Shown here one piece after another: positions 1-9,045 of a stretch of 64,000 bases of DNA. Made by a program: the position numbers and the translations under genes. The stretch covers positions 1 through 64,000 of the forward strand of contig DBBV01000003.1 in the NCBI GenBank assembly GCA_002292375.1, read 5' to 3'. The DNA is from Methylococcaceae bacterium UBA975. GTDB lineage: Bacteria > Pseudomonadota > Gammaproteobacteria > Methylococcales > Cycloclasticaceae. The notes below the pieces were generated by a model. The model worked only from the letters and a program-made list of their open reading frames with translations, did not search any database and was not told where the DNA came from. Position 1 is the stretch's first letter; each line of letters begins with the position of its first letter.

Positions 1-1
1 C

Positions 2-106
2 GAGGTTGGTAGTGAACAATGGTGTAACGATATGAAGAAAATGCCTAAAGCAGACTGGAGCACCAATCAGTTAACCGACTATGGTAAACACTGTATTTTT
101 AAGTAA
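2..106 (+). CDS. DUF3012 family small lipoprotein, C-terminal part
   Basis: The window opens inside this gene: 34 codons in frame from base 2 end at a TAA at 104-106. The visible part has the pattern of the DUF3012 family of very small exported lipoproteins: EVGSEQWC, then a Lys/Met-rich turn, PKADW and a C-terminal YGKHCIF. Two cysteines are visible, which could pair. The signal peptide and lipobox would lie outside the window. The family has no known function. It converges on the outer-membrane protein gene at 200-874, with a shared terminator between them. Confidence 0.7.
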   Translation, partial: EVGSEQWCNDMKKMPKADWSTNQLTDYGKHCIFK

Positions 107-152
107 TGAAGGCCTTTACTAGCTCACCCTAACAATCACTTCATTTAACAAA

Positions 153-179
153 AAAAGCCCCGCTTTAAGCGGGGCTTTT
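153..179. terminator. Bidirectional intrinsic terminator
   Basis: An 11-bp perfect inverted repeat (153-163 and 169-179) with GC-rich core GCCCCGC/GCGGGGC and a five-base loop is flanked by an A-run on one side and a T-run on the other. It lies between two convergent genes, so it can end both transcripts. Confidence 0.9.
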
Positions 180-199
180 AATCAAAAAAGACAACCTAA

Positions 200-874
200 T
201 TAGAAGTTATAATTTATTCCAACCTGCAGCACCCACATGTCGTCTAGACTTAAATGATCGCCAGAATCCGCATCATCTAAAGTGGACAAGTCTAAATTAA
301 CCTTTTCGTCTAAATCCATCCATAAGGCTTCTGCTTTAATGCTTACCGCCTCAGTGACTGCATGCTCTACACCTAAACCAAGTGTCCATGCATCTGTGGT
401 AAAGCCTTTCTTATTTGTTTCACCACTACCCGGGGACTCTGGTAATTCCACTCGAATTTCAGAATCGATCTCAGCATACCCAGCCGTTAAATAAATCAAA
501 GTATTGTCATTATTGACTAAGTGCCCCACTTTAGCGCGTATACCCCAATACTCGTCCATTTTGAGCTTATGCCAGTTACCTTCGTCGTCAACGGGTGTTT
601 TTTCATCCAAATCCATTTCTGAATAACTTACTTCAATACCATACACCATATGACCTTTTTGTATGTTGTACCCTGCTTGTAACCCATAAACCAAATCTCT
701 GCCATCTAAGGTAGATAGGTCAGCCTCACTGCCAGCTGAGTCAAAGATCCCACTCGTATCATTCTTTCCTTCGCCTACGTGAACCCCAATATACCCTCCA
801 TTCCAATCAGCTGAATTTGCTACTCCAGCGACCAAAAATGCTCCTGCCACAACTATATTAGCTATTGTTTTCAT
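200..874 (-). CDS. Outer-membrane beta-barrel protein (Omp25/porin-like family)
   Basis: This 224-residue protein starts with a typical signal peptide (cleavage probably after VANSA, about residue 22) followed by WNGGYIGVHVG, the usual opening strand of small Omp25/OmpA-like eight-stranded barrels. Alternating hydrophobic and polar strands run to the end, and the last residue is Phe (GINYNF), the terminal signature recognised by the Bam machinery. An AAGGA sequence precedes the ATG. Acidic loops (for example around residues 185-210) could bind cations. The gene stands alone between a terminator and metG. The family is structural or adhesive; no specific substrate can be inferred. Confidence 0.75.
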   Translation of the reverse strand: MKTIANIVVAGAFLVAGVANSADWNGGYIGVHVGEGKNDTSGIFDSAGSEADLSTLDGRDLVYGLQAGYNIQKGHMVYGIEVSYSEMDLDEKTPVDDEGNWHKLKMDEYWGIRAKVGHLVNNDNTLIYLTAGYAEIDSEIRVELPESPGSGETNKKGFTTDAWTLGLGVEHAVTEAVSIKAEALWMDLDEKVNLDLSTLDDADSGDHLSLDDMWVLQVGINYNF

Positions 875-1143
875 CTTCTCAGTCCTTTGTTTAGTTATTT
901 AATTAATGCAACTGAATAAGATAGGATTAAGTTGTTGTGAAAATACTACAAAATACATGCACCAATATCAAGCATTTTATTTTCAGCATGTCCTTAACTA
1001 TTTTTAACATATCCTTTTTCAAACAAGTCGTTTATTCGGTAGGTAACGCCTTTGCATTTGGTTTTGTGCGATAATAAATTTCAAGTTGTTCTTTTTACAA
1101 ATAGACCGTTTTTTTCCTTTAGCTTTGTATATTCTTTAACCCT

Positions 1144-3180
1144 ATGCCAGATACTCAACGCAAAATTCTCGTCACCAGCGCGCTTCCCTACGCCAATGGC
1201 CCGATTCATATTGGTCATCTGGTTGAATATATTCAAACCGATATTTGGGTGCGTTTTCAAAAACAACGCGGTCATAGCTGTCATTATATTTGCGCCGATG
1301 ACGCGCACGGCACGCCCATTATGTTGCGAGCCCAGCAAGAAGGTATTACGCCCGAACAATTGATTAGCGACACCTGGACGCAACATAACGCCGACTTTGC
1401 TGGTTTTAACGTAGGCTTTGATAACTTTTACAGCACCCACTCTGATGAAACGCGCGAGTATGCTGAGCTAATTTACAATCGCTTAAACGAGCGAGGTCAC
1501 ATCCATAGCAAAACAATTACCCAGGCCTACGACCCGGTTAAGCAAATGTTTTTACCGGACCGTTTTATTAAAGGCGAATGCCCAAAGTGTGGTGCCGCCG
1601 ACCAATACGGCGATAATTGCGAGGTGTGTAGTGCAACCTATTCACCCACTGATTTAATTAACCCCGTGTCTGCAGTATCCGGTGAAAAACCGATAGAAAA
1701 AGATTCGGAACATTACTTCTTTAAGCTAACTGATTTTGAAGCCATGCTTAAGGAGTGGACGCGCTCAGGGCATTTGCAAGACCAAGTCGCCAATAAACTC
1801 AGCGAATGGTTTGAAACCGGTTTGCAAGATTGGGACATTTCCCGCGATGCACCTTATTTCGGTTTTGAAATCCCCAATGCCCCCGGTAAATACTTTTATG
1901 TTTGGCTAGATGCGCCCGTCGGTTATATGGGCAGCTTTAAAAACCTGTGTGACCGCTCAGAACTTGATTTTGACGACTATTGGGCCAAGGACAGTAGCGC
2001 CGAGCTGTATCACTTTATTGGCAAGGACATTATGTATTTTCACGCGCTATTTTGGCCAGCGATGCTGACCGGCGCCGGCTTTAGAACCCCGACCGCCATT
2101 TTTGCGCACGGCTTTTTAACCGTCAATGGCGAAAAAATGTCCAAATCACGCGGTACGTTTATCAAAGCCAGGACCTACTTGGATCACTTAAATCCCGAGT
2201 ATCTGCGCTATTATTTTGCCGCAAAACTAAGCAACCGTGTTGAGGACATCGACCTTAACTTTGAAGACTTCTGCCAGCGCGTCAATACCGACTTGGTCAA
2301 TAAGGTGGTCAATATTGCCAGCCGTTGCAGTGGCTTTATTAGCAAACGTTTTGATGGCAAACTGGCCGACGCGTGTTCTGAGCCTGCACTATTTGCTGAC
2401 TTTATCAGCGCCAGTGATGAAATCGCCGATTTATACGAAACACGTGAGTACAGCAAAGCCATGCGTGCTATTTCTGCCTTAGCGGATAAAGCCAATCAAT
2501 ACATCGACGAAAAACAACCCTGGGTACTCGCCAAGCAAGAGGGTAGCGACGCCGAACTCCATGCAGCATGCAGTGTCGGCATTAACCTGTTTTATCTTAT
2601 TGCCGCCTATTTAAAACCGGTAGTGCCTGAAATGGTGGCGAAAGCCGAAGCCTTTCTCAACATCGACACAATGGCCTGGCCGACTGATTGGCAGCCGCTA
2701 TGCGCGCATCGCATTAATAAATTTAAACCCTTATTAACGCGGGTAGATAACGACAAGCTCGCCGCCTTAGTTGAGGCGTCAAAACAAAACTTAGAAAAGA
2801 CGCCTACATCAGCCCCAGCTAAGACTACAGATAAGGCTAAAACAGCAGAGCCGGCGCTGATCGATTTTGAAGACTTTGCCAAAATTGATTTGCGCGTAGC
2901 CCGTATCGAAAAGGCCGAACACATCGAGCAAGCCGATAAATTGTTACGCCTCACCTTAAGCCTAGGCGATCAACAGCGGCAAGTGCTCGCCGGGATTAAA
3001 TCGGCCTACACACCGGAACAGCTTGAAGGCCGCCTAACGGTGATTGTCGCCAACCTTAAACCACGCAAAATGCGTTTTGGTGTGTCTGAAGGCATGGTCC
3101 TAGCAGCAGGCCCCGGCGGTAAGGAAATTTGGCTGTTATCGCCAGATGATGGCGCCACCCCAGGCATGAAAATAAAATAA
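1144..3180 (+). CDS. metG: Methionyl-tRNA synthetase
   Basis: MetG charges tRNA-Met with methionine in the cytoplasm. The 678-residue length fits the long MetG1 type. Visible are the class I motifs HIGH (22-25) and KMSKS (331-335), and a zinc knuckle with Cys146, Cys149, Cys159 and Cys162. After an Ala/Lys/Thr-rich linker near residues 555-575, a C-terminal OB-fold tRNA-binding domain (IDLRVARI...) mediates dimerisation in the family. The ATG at 1144 gives an N-terminus that begins just before the HIGH region, as expected. No metG leader element was recognised in the 269 bases upstream. Confidence 0.98.
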   Translation: MPDTQRKILVTSALPYANGPIHIGHLVEYIQTDIWVRFQKQRGHSCHYICADDAHGTPIMLRAQQEGITPEQLISDTWTQHNADFAGFNVGFDNFYSTHSDETREYAELIYNRLNERGHIHSKTITQAYDPVKQMFLPDRFIKGECPKCGAADQYGDNCEVCSATYSPTDLINPVSAVSGEKPIEKDSEHYFFKLTDFEAMLKEWTRSGHLQDQVANKLSEWFETGLQDWDISRDAPYFGFEIPNAPGKYFYVWLDAPVGYMGSFKNLCDRSELDFDDYWAKDSSAELYHFIGKDIMYFHALFWPAMLTGAGFRTPTAIFAHGFLTVNGEKMSKSRGTFIKARTYLDHLNPEYLRYYFAAKLSNRVEDIDLNFEDFCQRVNTDLVNKVVNIASRCSGFISKRFDGKLADACSEPALFADFISASDEIADLYETREYSKAMRAISALADKANQYIDEKQPWVLAKQEGSDAELHAACSVGINLFYLIAAYLKPVVPEMVAKAEAFLNIDTMAWPTDWQPLCAHRINKFKPLLTRVDNDKLAALVEASKQNLEKTPTSAPAKTTDKAKTAEPALIDFEDFAKIDLRVARIEKAEHIEQADKLLRLTLSLGDQQRQVLAGIKSAYTPEQLEGRLTVIVANLKPRKMRFGVSEGMVLAAGPGGKEIWLLSPDDGATPGMKIK

Positions 3181-3358
3181 GAATTAAGCTCACAACAGCC
3201 GTTAGTCCCCTAAGAATTCAAGCAGAAAATTGCTTGCAAAAACGTGGAGTAAAGCGGGTATTGCACAACTTGGGCTTATGGTTAATAATCAATAACGCTA
3301 TCAAATAACAATAGCTTTAGATGGATCGATAAATCAAAACAACTTACAAGGATTGAAA

Positions 3359-3709
3359 ATGAAAAAGTTATACCTACTTTTATTACTCGCCGCCTTACCA
3401 CTCACTGCCCAATCAGACGCCGCTGCGTTTGTCGGCATTAACTACAGTTTTGGCGGTAACTTCGGCATTAGCGTTAAAGCACTGTCCGATGACGATGAAA
3501 ACAATGGCGTTGCAGCGGTAGGCGTAAGCTATTACCCACAGGCTGAAAATAAATTTGGCATCGATGCAGGCGTTGGCTATGCCTTTGATAGCTATGCGGT
3601 GACCGCTGGTTGGGACTTCTTGCAAAAAGAACCGGTCGTTAGCGTCGGCTATGCAGACACCGATGACGATTCAAGCAAACCTGCGCCAATTTTACTTCTT
3701 GAAGATTAA
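3359..3709 (+). CDS. Small exported protein of unknown function
   Basis: I do not recognise a family. The ATG at 3359 follows an AAGGA sequence and gives 116 residues; an earlier in-frame TTG at 3353 is less likely. The protein starts with a clear signal peptide (KKLYLLLLLAALPLTAQS, cleavage near residue 22). The mature part alternates aromatic, glycine and hydrophobic residues (VGINYSFG, VGVSYYP, VGYAFDSYAVTAGWDF, VSVGYADT), which suggests beta-strands of a small periplasmic or outer-membrane protein. The tail is acidic. A terminator follows at 3742. It lies alone between metG and the rsx operon. Confidence 0.7.
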   Translation: MKKLYLLLLLAALPLTAQSDAAAFVGINYSFGGNFGISVKALSDDDENNGVAAVGVSYYPQAENKFGIDAGVGYAFDSYAVTAGWDFLQKEPVVSVGYADTDDDSSKPAPILLLED

Positions 3710-4033
3710 CGCAAATCAAAACACTTGCTTTTGTATGTTAGAGAGCAATATAGTTTTATAGCTGTATTGCTCTTTTTATTACTCTCTTTAACGCTGATGT
3801 AGACCACCAATAAATCACCTGTCCGTTTTACAGAAACAAAAACGGCTCCTTAAGTCTATTAAGTAATAAGCAATTAATTATTTATTCCTTTTAATTGTAT
3901 TAAATGCGTCTCATACTCACATTAACCTAGCAATTATTGGCAGATATTGACGCGTTACTTATGTTCGCCTAGGCAATAAAGATATACTATTCATTAATCT
4001 ACTGATTGATACCGCTTACGCTTATTTTAAAAA
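3710..4033. other. Intergenic stretch before rsxA
   Basis: This gap holds the terminator at 3742-3778 and an AT-rich stretch leading to rsxA. A TATACT at about 3981 could be a -10 element for the rsx operon, but I see no matching -35 at the right distance. I see no gene or RNA fold beyond this. Confidence 0.5.
3742..3778 (+). terminator. Intrinsic terminator after the small exported protein
   Basis: Nine-base arms (AGAGCAATA at 3742-3750 and TATTGCTCT at 3765-3773) are followed directly by a T-run. The loop is 14 bases. Confidence 0.8.
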
Positions 4034-4615
4034 ATGTCTGAATACCTACTCATCCTCGTCAGCACCATTTTGGTTAATAACTTTGTGCTGGTTAAGTTTC
4101 TTGGCTTATGCCCCTTTATGGGCGTGTCTAATAAACTGGAAACGGCCATGGGTATGGGTTTGGCGACAACGTTTGTACTGACTTTGGCATCCATTTGCAG
4201 CTACCTCGCCAATCAATACCTATTAGCGCCGTTGGGCCTAGAGTTTTTACGCACGATTACTTTTATCGTGGTCATCGCCGTGGTTGTACAAATGACCGAA
4301 GCCATCGTACATAAAACCAGCCCCTTGCTATACCAAGTGCTTGGCATTTACTTACCCTTGATTACCACCAATTGTGCGGTGCTGGGTGTTGCCCTGTTAA
4401 ACATCCAAGAAGACCACGGCTTTATTGAATCTGGCTTGTATGGTTTTGGCGCAGCGATCGGCTTTTCTATGGTCTTGGTGCTGTTTTCAACCATTCGTGA
4501 ACGTATTACCGTATCCGACGTACCTGCACCCTTTAAGGGTAACGCCATCGCGCTGATTACCGCAGGCTTGATGTCGGTCGCTTTTATGGGCTTTTCTGGC
4601 TTGGTGAAATTTTAG
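4034..4615 (+). CDS. rsxA: Rnf/Rsx electron transport complex subunit A
   Basis: RsxA is an integral inner-membrane subunit of the Rnf/Rsx complex, which couples electron flow between ferredoxin and NAD to ion transport, and in enterobacteria helps keep SoxR reduced. The 193 residues are almost all hydrophobic, with about six membrane segments. The conserved motifs VNNFVLVKFLGLCPFMGVS near the N-terminus and TNCAVLGVAL near residue 112 carry the cysteines that in this family bind an intramembrane iron-sulfur centre together with RsxE. It is the first gene of rsxABCDGE; rsxB starts three bases after its stop. Confidence 0.97.
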   Translation: MSEYLLILVSTILVNNFVLVKFLGLCPFMGVSNKLETAMGMGLATTFVLTLASICSYLANQYLLAPLGLEFLRTITFIVVIAVVVQMTEAIVHKTSPLLYQVLGIYLPLITTNCAVLGVALLNIQEDHGFIESGLYGFGAAIGFSMVLVLFSTIRERITVSDVPAPFKGNAIALITAGLMSVAFMGFSGLVKF

Positions 4616-4618
4616 ATC

Positions 4619-5167
4619 ATGTCGTTTCTTATTCTTATTGTCCTGTTTGCAGGCCTAGGCATTGTTTTAGGCTATGCCGCGATTCGCTTTAAAGTGGAAG
4701 GCGACCCCATCGTTGACCAAATCGACAAGCTACTGCCGCAAACACAGTGCGGCCAATGCAGTTTTCCCGGTTGCCGGCCTTACGCACAAGCGATAGCCAA
4801 CGGTGAAGCAGACATCAATCAATGCCCACCCGGGGGTGAAGCAGGCATCGCCGCTTTGGCCGACCTACTCGGGGTTGAAGCAAAACCACTCAACGCAGAC
4901 AATGGTGAAGAAACACCCAAACTGGTCGCCGTGATTGATGAAAACACCTGCATCGGCTGCAAGCTGTGTATCCAAGCCTGCCCCGTAGATGCCATTTTAG
5001 GCGCACCCAAACAAATGCATACGGTAATCGCCGCTGAGTGTACCGGTTGTGAACTGTGCCTACCGCCTTGCCCAGTAGAATGCATCACCATGGAACCCGT
5101 GGTTAAAACCCTCGCCTTATGGACGTGGGAAAAACCCGAGAACGCCGCGCAAAAGGAGACCTCATGA
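4619..5167 (+). CDS. rsxB: Rnf/Rsx electron transport complex subunit B (ferredoxin-like)
   Basis: RsxB carries iron-sulfur clusters and passes electrons within the Rnf/Rsx complex. It has an N-terminal membrane anchor (residues 3-22), a four-Cys cluster site typical of the family (Cys44, Cys47, Cys52, Cys69) and two bacterial ferredoxin 4Fe-4S motifs (Cys111/114/117/121 and Cys141/144/147/151). The length of 182 residues is normal for the gammaproteobacterial form. Its end overlaps the rsxC start by four bases (ATGA), which suggests translational coupling. Confidence 0.97.
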   Translation: MSFLILIVLFAGLGIVLGYAAIRFKVEGDPIVDQIDKLLPQTQCGQCSFPGCRPYAQAIANGEADINQCPPGGEAGIAALADLLGVEAKPLNADNGEETPKLVAVIDENTCIGCKLCIQACPVDAILGAPKQMHTVIAAECTGCELCLPPCPVECITMEPVVKTLALWTWEKPENAAQKETS

Positions 5168-6693
5168 AGCTTTGGCGCTTTAACGGCGGCTTACCTTCTT
5201 TAGCCGAACACAAGAACGAGTCGACCCACCTGCCGATTGAAACAGCGCCAGTGCCTAGCCAATTGGTTTATCCGCTGCGCCAGCATATCGGTAATGCTGC
5301 TACTGCCTTAGTTAAGGTGGGTGACTACGTGCTGCGCGGGCAAAAAATCGCCGACGCACAGGGCCTAATTAGCGCACCTATTCACGCCGCCAGCTCTGGC
5401 ACGGTGAGCCACATTGCTGACCATTTAATTCCGCATCCCTCTGGCTTTTCTGCGCCGTCTATCAGTATCACAACCGATGGTCTAGATAAAGAATTACCCC
5501 CTAGCGGCCAGCCTGACTTTCGCCAGCTATCGGCAGCAGATCTGGTCAGTCTTATCCGCGAAGCCGGTATCGTAGGCTTGGGCGGCGCTGCATTTCCTAC
5601 TGCTATTAAACTGGACAATCAAAGCAAGTCGCGGCGAATTGACACCTTAATTCTAAATGGCGCCGAATGTGAACCGTACATATCTTGTGATGATCGACTG
5701 CTAAAAGAGCGCGCCGATAAGGTGATTGAAGGGGTCAACGTGCTGCTTCATTTGTTGGGCGCAAAGCGAGCCATCTTGGCCATTGAAGACAATGTGCCCA
5801 GCACCTTTAAAGCCATTCAAACAGCGGTCAACCAAAACAATAACCCGGCCATTAGCGCCGCTCAAATTCCAACGATCTACCCGACCGGGGGCGAAAAACA
5901 ACTGATCCAAACCTTAACCGGTAAAGAGGTACCCAGTGGCGGCATCCCTGCCGACATCGGCATCGTTTCGATCAATGTCGGCACCGTATACGCAGTACAA
6001 CAAGCGGTTATTGAGGGTAAACCGCTGACCTCTAGAATCATTACGGTAACCGGCGAAGGGGTGACAACACCGCGTAACCTAGAAGTACGTATTGGCACGC
6101 CAATCAGCACCCTGATCGATGTTTGCAATGGTTACACCCAAGACGCTGATCGACTCATCATGGGCGGCCCGATGATGGGCTTTGCCTTAATGAACGACCA
6201 AATCCCCGTGGTCAAGGCCAGCAATTGTATTTTAGTGGCTAGCAAACACGAAGCAGTGACCGAAAAACAAGCCATGCCGTGTATCCGTTGCGGCCTTTGC
6301 GCGAGCGCCTGTCCTGTGTCTTTACTACCGCAACAATTGTATTGGTTTAGCCGCTCGGAGCAATTAGAAAAAGCCGAAAAGATCAACTTATTAGATTGCA
6401 TCGAGTGCGGCTGCTGTGATGTGGTATGTCCAAGCCACATCCCCTTGGTACAACACTTTCGTTACGCTAAAAGCGCGCTTAAAGTACAACACCACGAAAA
6501 GCATTTATCCAATGTAGCCAGAGAACGCTTTGAAGCGCGCGAAGCCCGATTGGCACAAGAAAAAGCCGACCGCGCGGAAAAATCGCGCGCTAAAAAAGCC
6601 GCGTTAAAAGAAAAACCCGCTAAAGAAACCATAGACGCTGCGATCAGCCGCGCCAAAGCAAAAAAACAAAATCCATCCGAAGGTGAGGGCTAG
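5164..6693 (+). CDS. rsxC: Rnf/Rsx electron transport complex subunit C
   Basis: RsxC is the peripheral NADH/FMN- and iron-sulfur-binding subunit of the Rnf/Rsx complex. I chose the ATG at 5164 because it follows AAGGAGA, overlaps the rsxB stop and begins with the family opening MKLWRFNGGL; an upstream in-frame start lies inside rsxB. The 509 residues include a Gly-rich nucleotide-binding region (GLGGAAFPT) and two 4Fe-4S motifs (CIRCGLCASACP and CIECGCCDVVCP). The C-terminus is a short Ala/Lys/Glu-rich helix. The protein lacks the very long repeat tail seen in Escherichia coli RsxC (about 740 residues). Confidence 0.96.
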   Translation: MKLWRFNGGLPSLAEHKNESTHLPIETAPVPSQLVYPLRQHIGNAATALVKVGDYVLRGQKIADAQGLISAPIHAASSGTVSHIADHLIPHPSGFSAPSISITTDGLDKELPPSGQPDFRQLSAADLVSLIREAGIVGLGGAAFPTAIKLDNQSKSRRIDTLILNGAECEPYISCDDRLLKERADKVIEGVNVLLHLLGAKRAILAIEDNVPSTFKAIQTAVNQNNNPAISAAQIPTIYPTGGEKQLIQTLTGKEVPSGGIPADIGIVSINVGTVYAVQQAVIEGKPLTSRIITVTGEGVTTPRNLEVRIGTPISTLIDVCNGYTQDADRLIMGGPMMGFALMNDQIPVVKASNCILVASKHEAVTEKQAMPCIRCGLCASACPVSLLPQQLYWFSRSEQLEKAEKINLLDCIECGCCDVVCPSHIPLVQHFRYAKSALKVQHHEKHLSNVARERFEAREARLAQEKADRAEKSRAKKAALKEKPAKETIDAAISRAKAKKQNPSEGEG

Positions 6694-6696
6694 AAC

Positions 6697-7722
6697 GTGC
6701 ATTTTTTAACCTCTAACGCACCCTTTATTGCGCCACAAAACAGCGTTCAACGCATGATGTTTTGGGTATTAATCGCCTTGCTTCCTGGGGTCATCACCAT
6801 GATCTGGCAGTTTGGTTATGGGGTGCTATTTAATATCATTATTTGCCTCATGACTGCCCTCGCGGCAGAGGCCCTGATGCTGCACCTTCGCGGCCGTCCG
6901 ATCCTACCGTTTATGTCCGATTTAAGTGCTGTTGTTACCGCCTTATTACTCGCCCTCGCTTTACCGACACTAGCCCCATGGTGGATTCCTTTTATCGGTG
7001 CGCTTATCGCCATTATTATCGCCAAGCATTTATACGGTGGCCTAGGGTACAACCCGTTTAACCCCGCCATGGTGGCGTTTGCGGTGCTGATGGTGTCATT
7101 CCCTAAAAGCATGACGGTCTGGATGTTGCCACAGGCCTTACAAGTTGACAGCGTCAGTTTTTCTGATCTAATCTCGCTTGTATTTCAGCAACAAGCCAAC
7201 CCCGAGTTGATCGATGCGATCACCGCGGCAACACCGTTAGACACGATGAAAACGCAGCTTGGTTTAAACCAGACGATTGACGAAATTCGCAGCGCCTCGG
7301 TGTTTGGCTCCCTCGCTGGGACTGGTTGGCAGTGGGTTTCTATCGCGTTTTTATTAGGCGGCTGCCTACTTTTAGCTAAAAAGATTATCAGCTGGCATAT
7401 CCCGGTGGGGGTGCTTGCGGGTTTGTTTGTGATCAGCTTTATCGCCTATATGTCCGAACCGGGGTTAAGCCCCTCTCCCACTTTTCATTTACTGAGTGGT
7501 GGCGCTATGTTGGGCGCTTTTTTTATAGCCACCGACCCGGTAACGGCAGCCACCACCACAAAAGGCCGCTTTATTTATGGCGCGCTAATTGGCGTATTAA
7601 CCTATATTATCCGCACCTGGGGCGGTTACCCTGAGGGGATTGCCTTTGCGGTCATTTTAATAAATATGACGGTGCCGTTAATCGACCATTACACCCAACC
7701 ACGTGTTTACGGGCATAAATAA
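6697..7722 (+). CDS. rsxD: Rnf/Rsx electron transport complex subunit D
   Basis: RsxD is a membrane subunit of the Rnf/Rsx complex that carries a covalently bound FMN. The 341 residues are strongly hydrophobic with about ten membrane segments. The flavin attachment site is visible as ATPLD with Thr179. The signature GGLGYNPFNPAMV lies near residue 114. The start is a GTG at 6697, supported by a GGTGAGGG ribosome-binding sequence and by alignment of the N-terminus with the family. It lies three bases after rsxC and is part of the same operon. Confidence 0.95.
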   Translation: MHFLTSNAPFIAPQNSVQRMMFWVLIALLPGVITMIWQFGYGVLFNIIICLMTALAAEALMLHLRGRPILPFMSDLSAVVTALLLALALPTLAPWWIPFIGALIAIIIAKHLYGGLGYNPFNPAMVAFAVLMVSFPKSMTVWMLPQALQVDSVSFSDLISLVFQQQANPELIDAITAATPLDTMKTQLGLNQTIDEIRSASVFGSLAGTGWQWVSIAFLLGGCLLLAKKIISWHIPVGVLAGLFVISFIAYMSEPGLSPSPTFHLLSGGAMLGAFFIATDPVTAATTTKGRFIYGALIGVLTYIIRTWGGYPEGIAFAVILINMTVPLIDHYTQPRVYGHK

Positions 7723-7723
7723 G

Positions 7724-8362
7724 ATGGCCTCTAATAAGAAACTGATTCTTAACGCCGGCTTGGTTCTCGGTTTATTCTCTTTTATTGGTATCGGCTTGGT
7801 CTCGTTCACCTACGCTTTAACCCAGCAACAAATAGCGGAAAACGAGCGTCTTTTCGTGCTTAAAAATTTACGTGAATTGGTGCCTGAGCACTTGCACGAC
7901 AATGACCTATTAGCCGACAGCCTACAGGTTAGCGATACTAGGCTTTTTAAAAACGAACGCACCGTCACCCTGTATCGTGCGTTTAAAGGCGAACACTTGG
8001 TTGCCATGATTGCCCAAGTTACCGCACCCGATGGTTACAACGGCTCAATTAAACTGTTGGTCGCCATTCAAGAAAATGGGCAATTGATGGGCGTTCGGGC
8101 CGTCTCTCACCACGAAACGCCAGGCTTAGGCGATGCGATTGATACCAATAAAAGCGATTGGGTCTTTGCCTTTAATGGGCATTCTTTAAGCGATCCCACC
8201 CCGGCCTATTGGAAGGTAAAACGCGATGGCGGGGTGTTTGATCAATTTACCGGTGCAACCATCACCCCACGTGCCGTCGTCAAAACGGTATTAAAAACGT
8301 TACAATACTACCAAGCACACAAGCAAACCTTGACCCAAGCAGCGGCGGTTAGCCATGAGTAA
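7724..8362 (+). CDS. rsxG: Rnf/Rsx electron transport complex subunit G
   Basis: RsxG is a single-pass, periplasm-facing subunit with covalent FMN. The ATG at 7724 gives 212 residues and a membrane anchor at about 9-30; an in-frame GTG at 7703 would start inside rsxD and is less likely. The flavin-transfer motif D-x-x-T-G-A-T is seen at 173-179 with Thr179 as the expected FMN-linked residue. The signature ETPGLGDAI lies near 131-139. The stop overlaps the rsxE start. Confidence 0.95.
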   Translation: MASNKKLILNAGLVLGLFSFIGIGLVSFTYALTQQQIAENERLFVLKNLRELVPEHLHDNDLLADSLQVSDTRLFKNERTVTLYRAFKGEHLVAMIAQVTAPDGYNGSIKLLVAIQENGQLMGVRAVSHHETPGLGDAIDTNKSDWVFAFNGHSLSDPTPAYWKVKRDGGVFDQFTGATITPRAVVKTVLKTLQYYQAHKQTLTQAAAVSHE

Positions 8363-9038
8363 CTTTCAACAAATTTTTAAAAACGGCCTGTGGGACAACA
8401 ACCAAGCCTTCGTTGCCTTATTAGGCTTGTGCCCCTTGTTGGCCGTTAGTAACACCGTGATCAACGGTTTTGCCTTAGGTTTAGCCACCACGTTAACGCT
8501 AATTTTATCAAATTCGGTGGTTTCTTTAGTGCGCAGGCAAGTCGGCAGTGAAATACGTTTACCGGTGTTTGTGTTGATTATTGCGTCGATTGTGACGGTT
8601 ATTGAGCTGATCATGAACGCTTATTTCTATGAGCTCTATCTCATCTTAGGCATTTTTATCCCCCTGATTGTCACCAATTGTTCCATTATTGGCCGTGCGG
8701 AGGCGTTTGCTTCTAAAAACCCGTTCGCCGAGTCTTTTATTGATGGCCTTGCAATGGGCTTAGGCTTTACCAGCGCCTTGGTTATTTTAGGTGCTGTGCG
8801 TGAAGTACTTGGCTCTGGCACCTTATTTGCAAACGCCCATTTAATGTTTGGCGAGGCTGCAAAAGGCATGACAATAACGGTTATCGGCGACTATGAGGGC
8901 TTTTTATTGGCTATCTTGCCACCGGGTGCTTTTATCGGTTTGGGTTTATTAATCGCGCTAAAAAATGTAATTGATAAACGACTGGCAAAACCCGCCACAC
9001 AAACCGTTAATCTTACGATGGCTGCCAAAAAAACCTAA
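8355..9038 (+). CDS. rsxE: Rnf/Rsx electron transport complex subunit E
   Basis: RsxE is the second inner-membrane subunit related to RsxA. The 227 residues form about six membrane helices and carry LLGLCPLLAVS near residue 22 and VTNCSIIGRAEAFAS near residue 108, with the conserved cysteines that match those in RsxA. It overlaps rsxG by eight bases and closes the rsxABCDGE set. In enterobacteria nth follows; here a TonB-like gene follows after seven bases instead. Confidence 0.96.
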   Translation: MSNFQQIFKNGLWDNNQAFVALLGLCPLLAVSNTVINGFALGLATTLTLILSNSVVSLVRRQVGSEIRLPVFVLIIASIVTVIELIMNAYFYELYLILGIFIPLIVTNCSIIGRAEAFASKNPFAESFIDGLAMGLGFTSALVILGAVREVLGSGTLFANAHLMFGEAAKGMTITVIGDYEGFLLAILPPGAFIGLGLLIALKNVIDKRLAKPATQTVNLTMAAKKT

Positions 9039-9045
9039 GCGCACC

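Noticed and set aside
6132..6440. Minus-strand ORF in rsxC
   Set aside because: It is the antisense of the iron-sulfur motifs, giving false Cys and His patterns.
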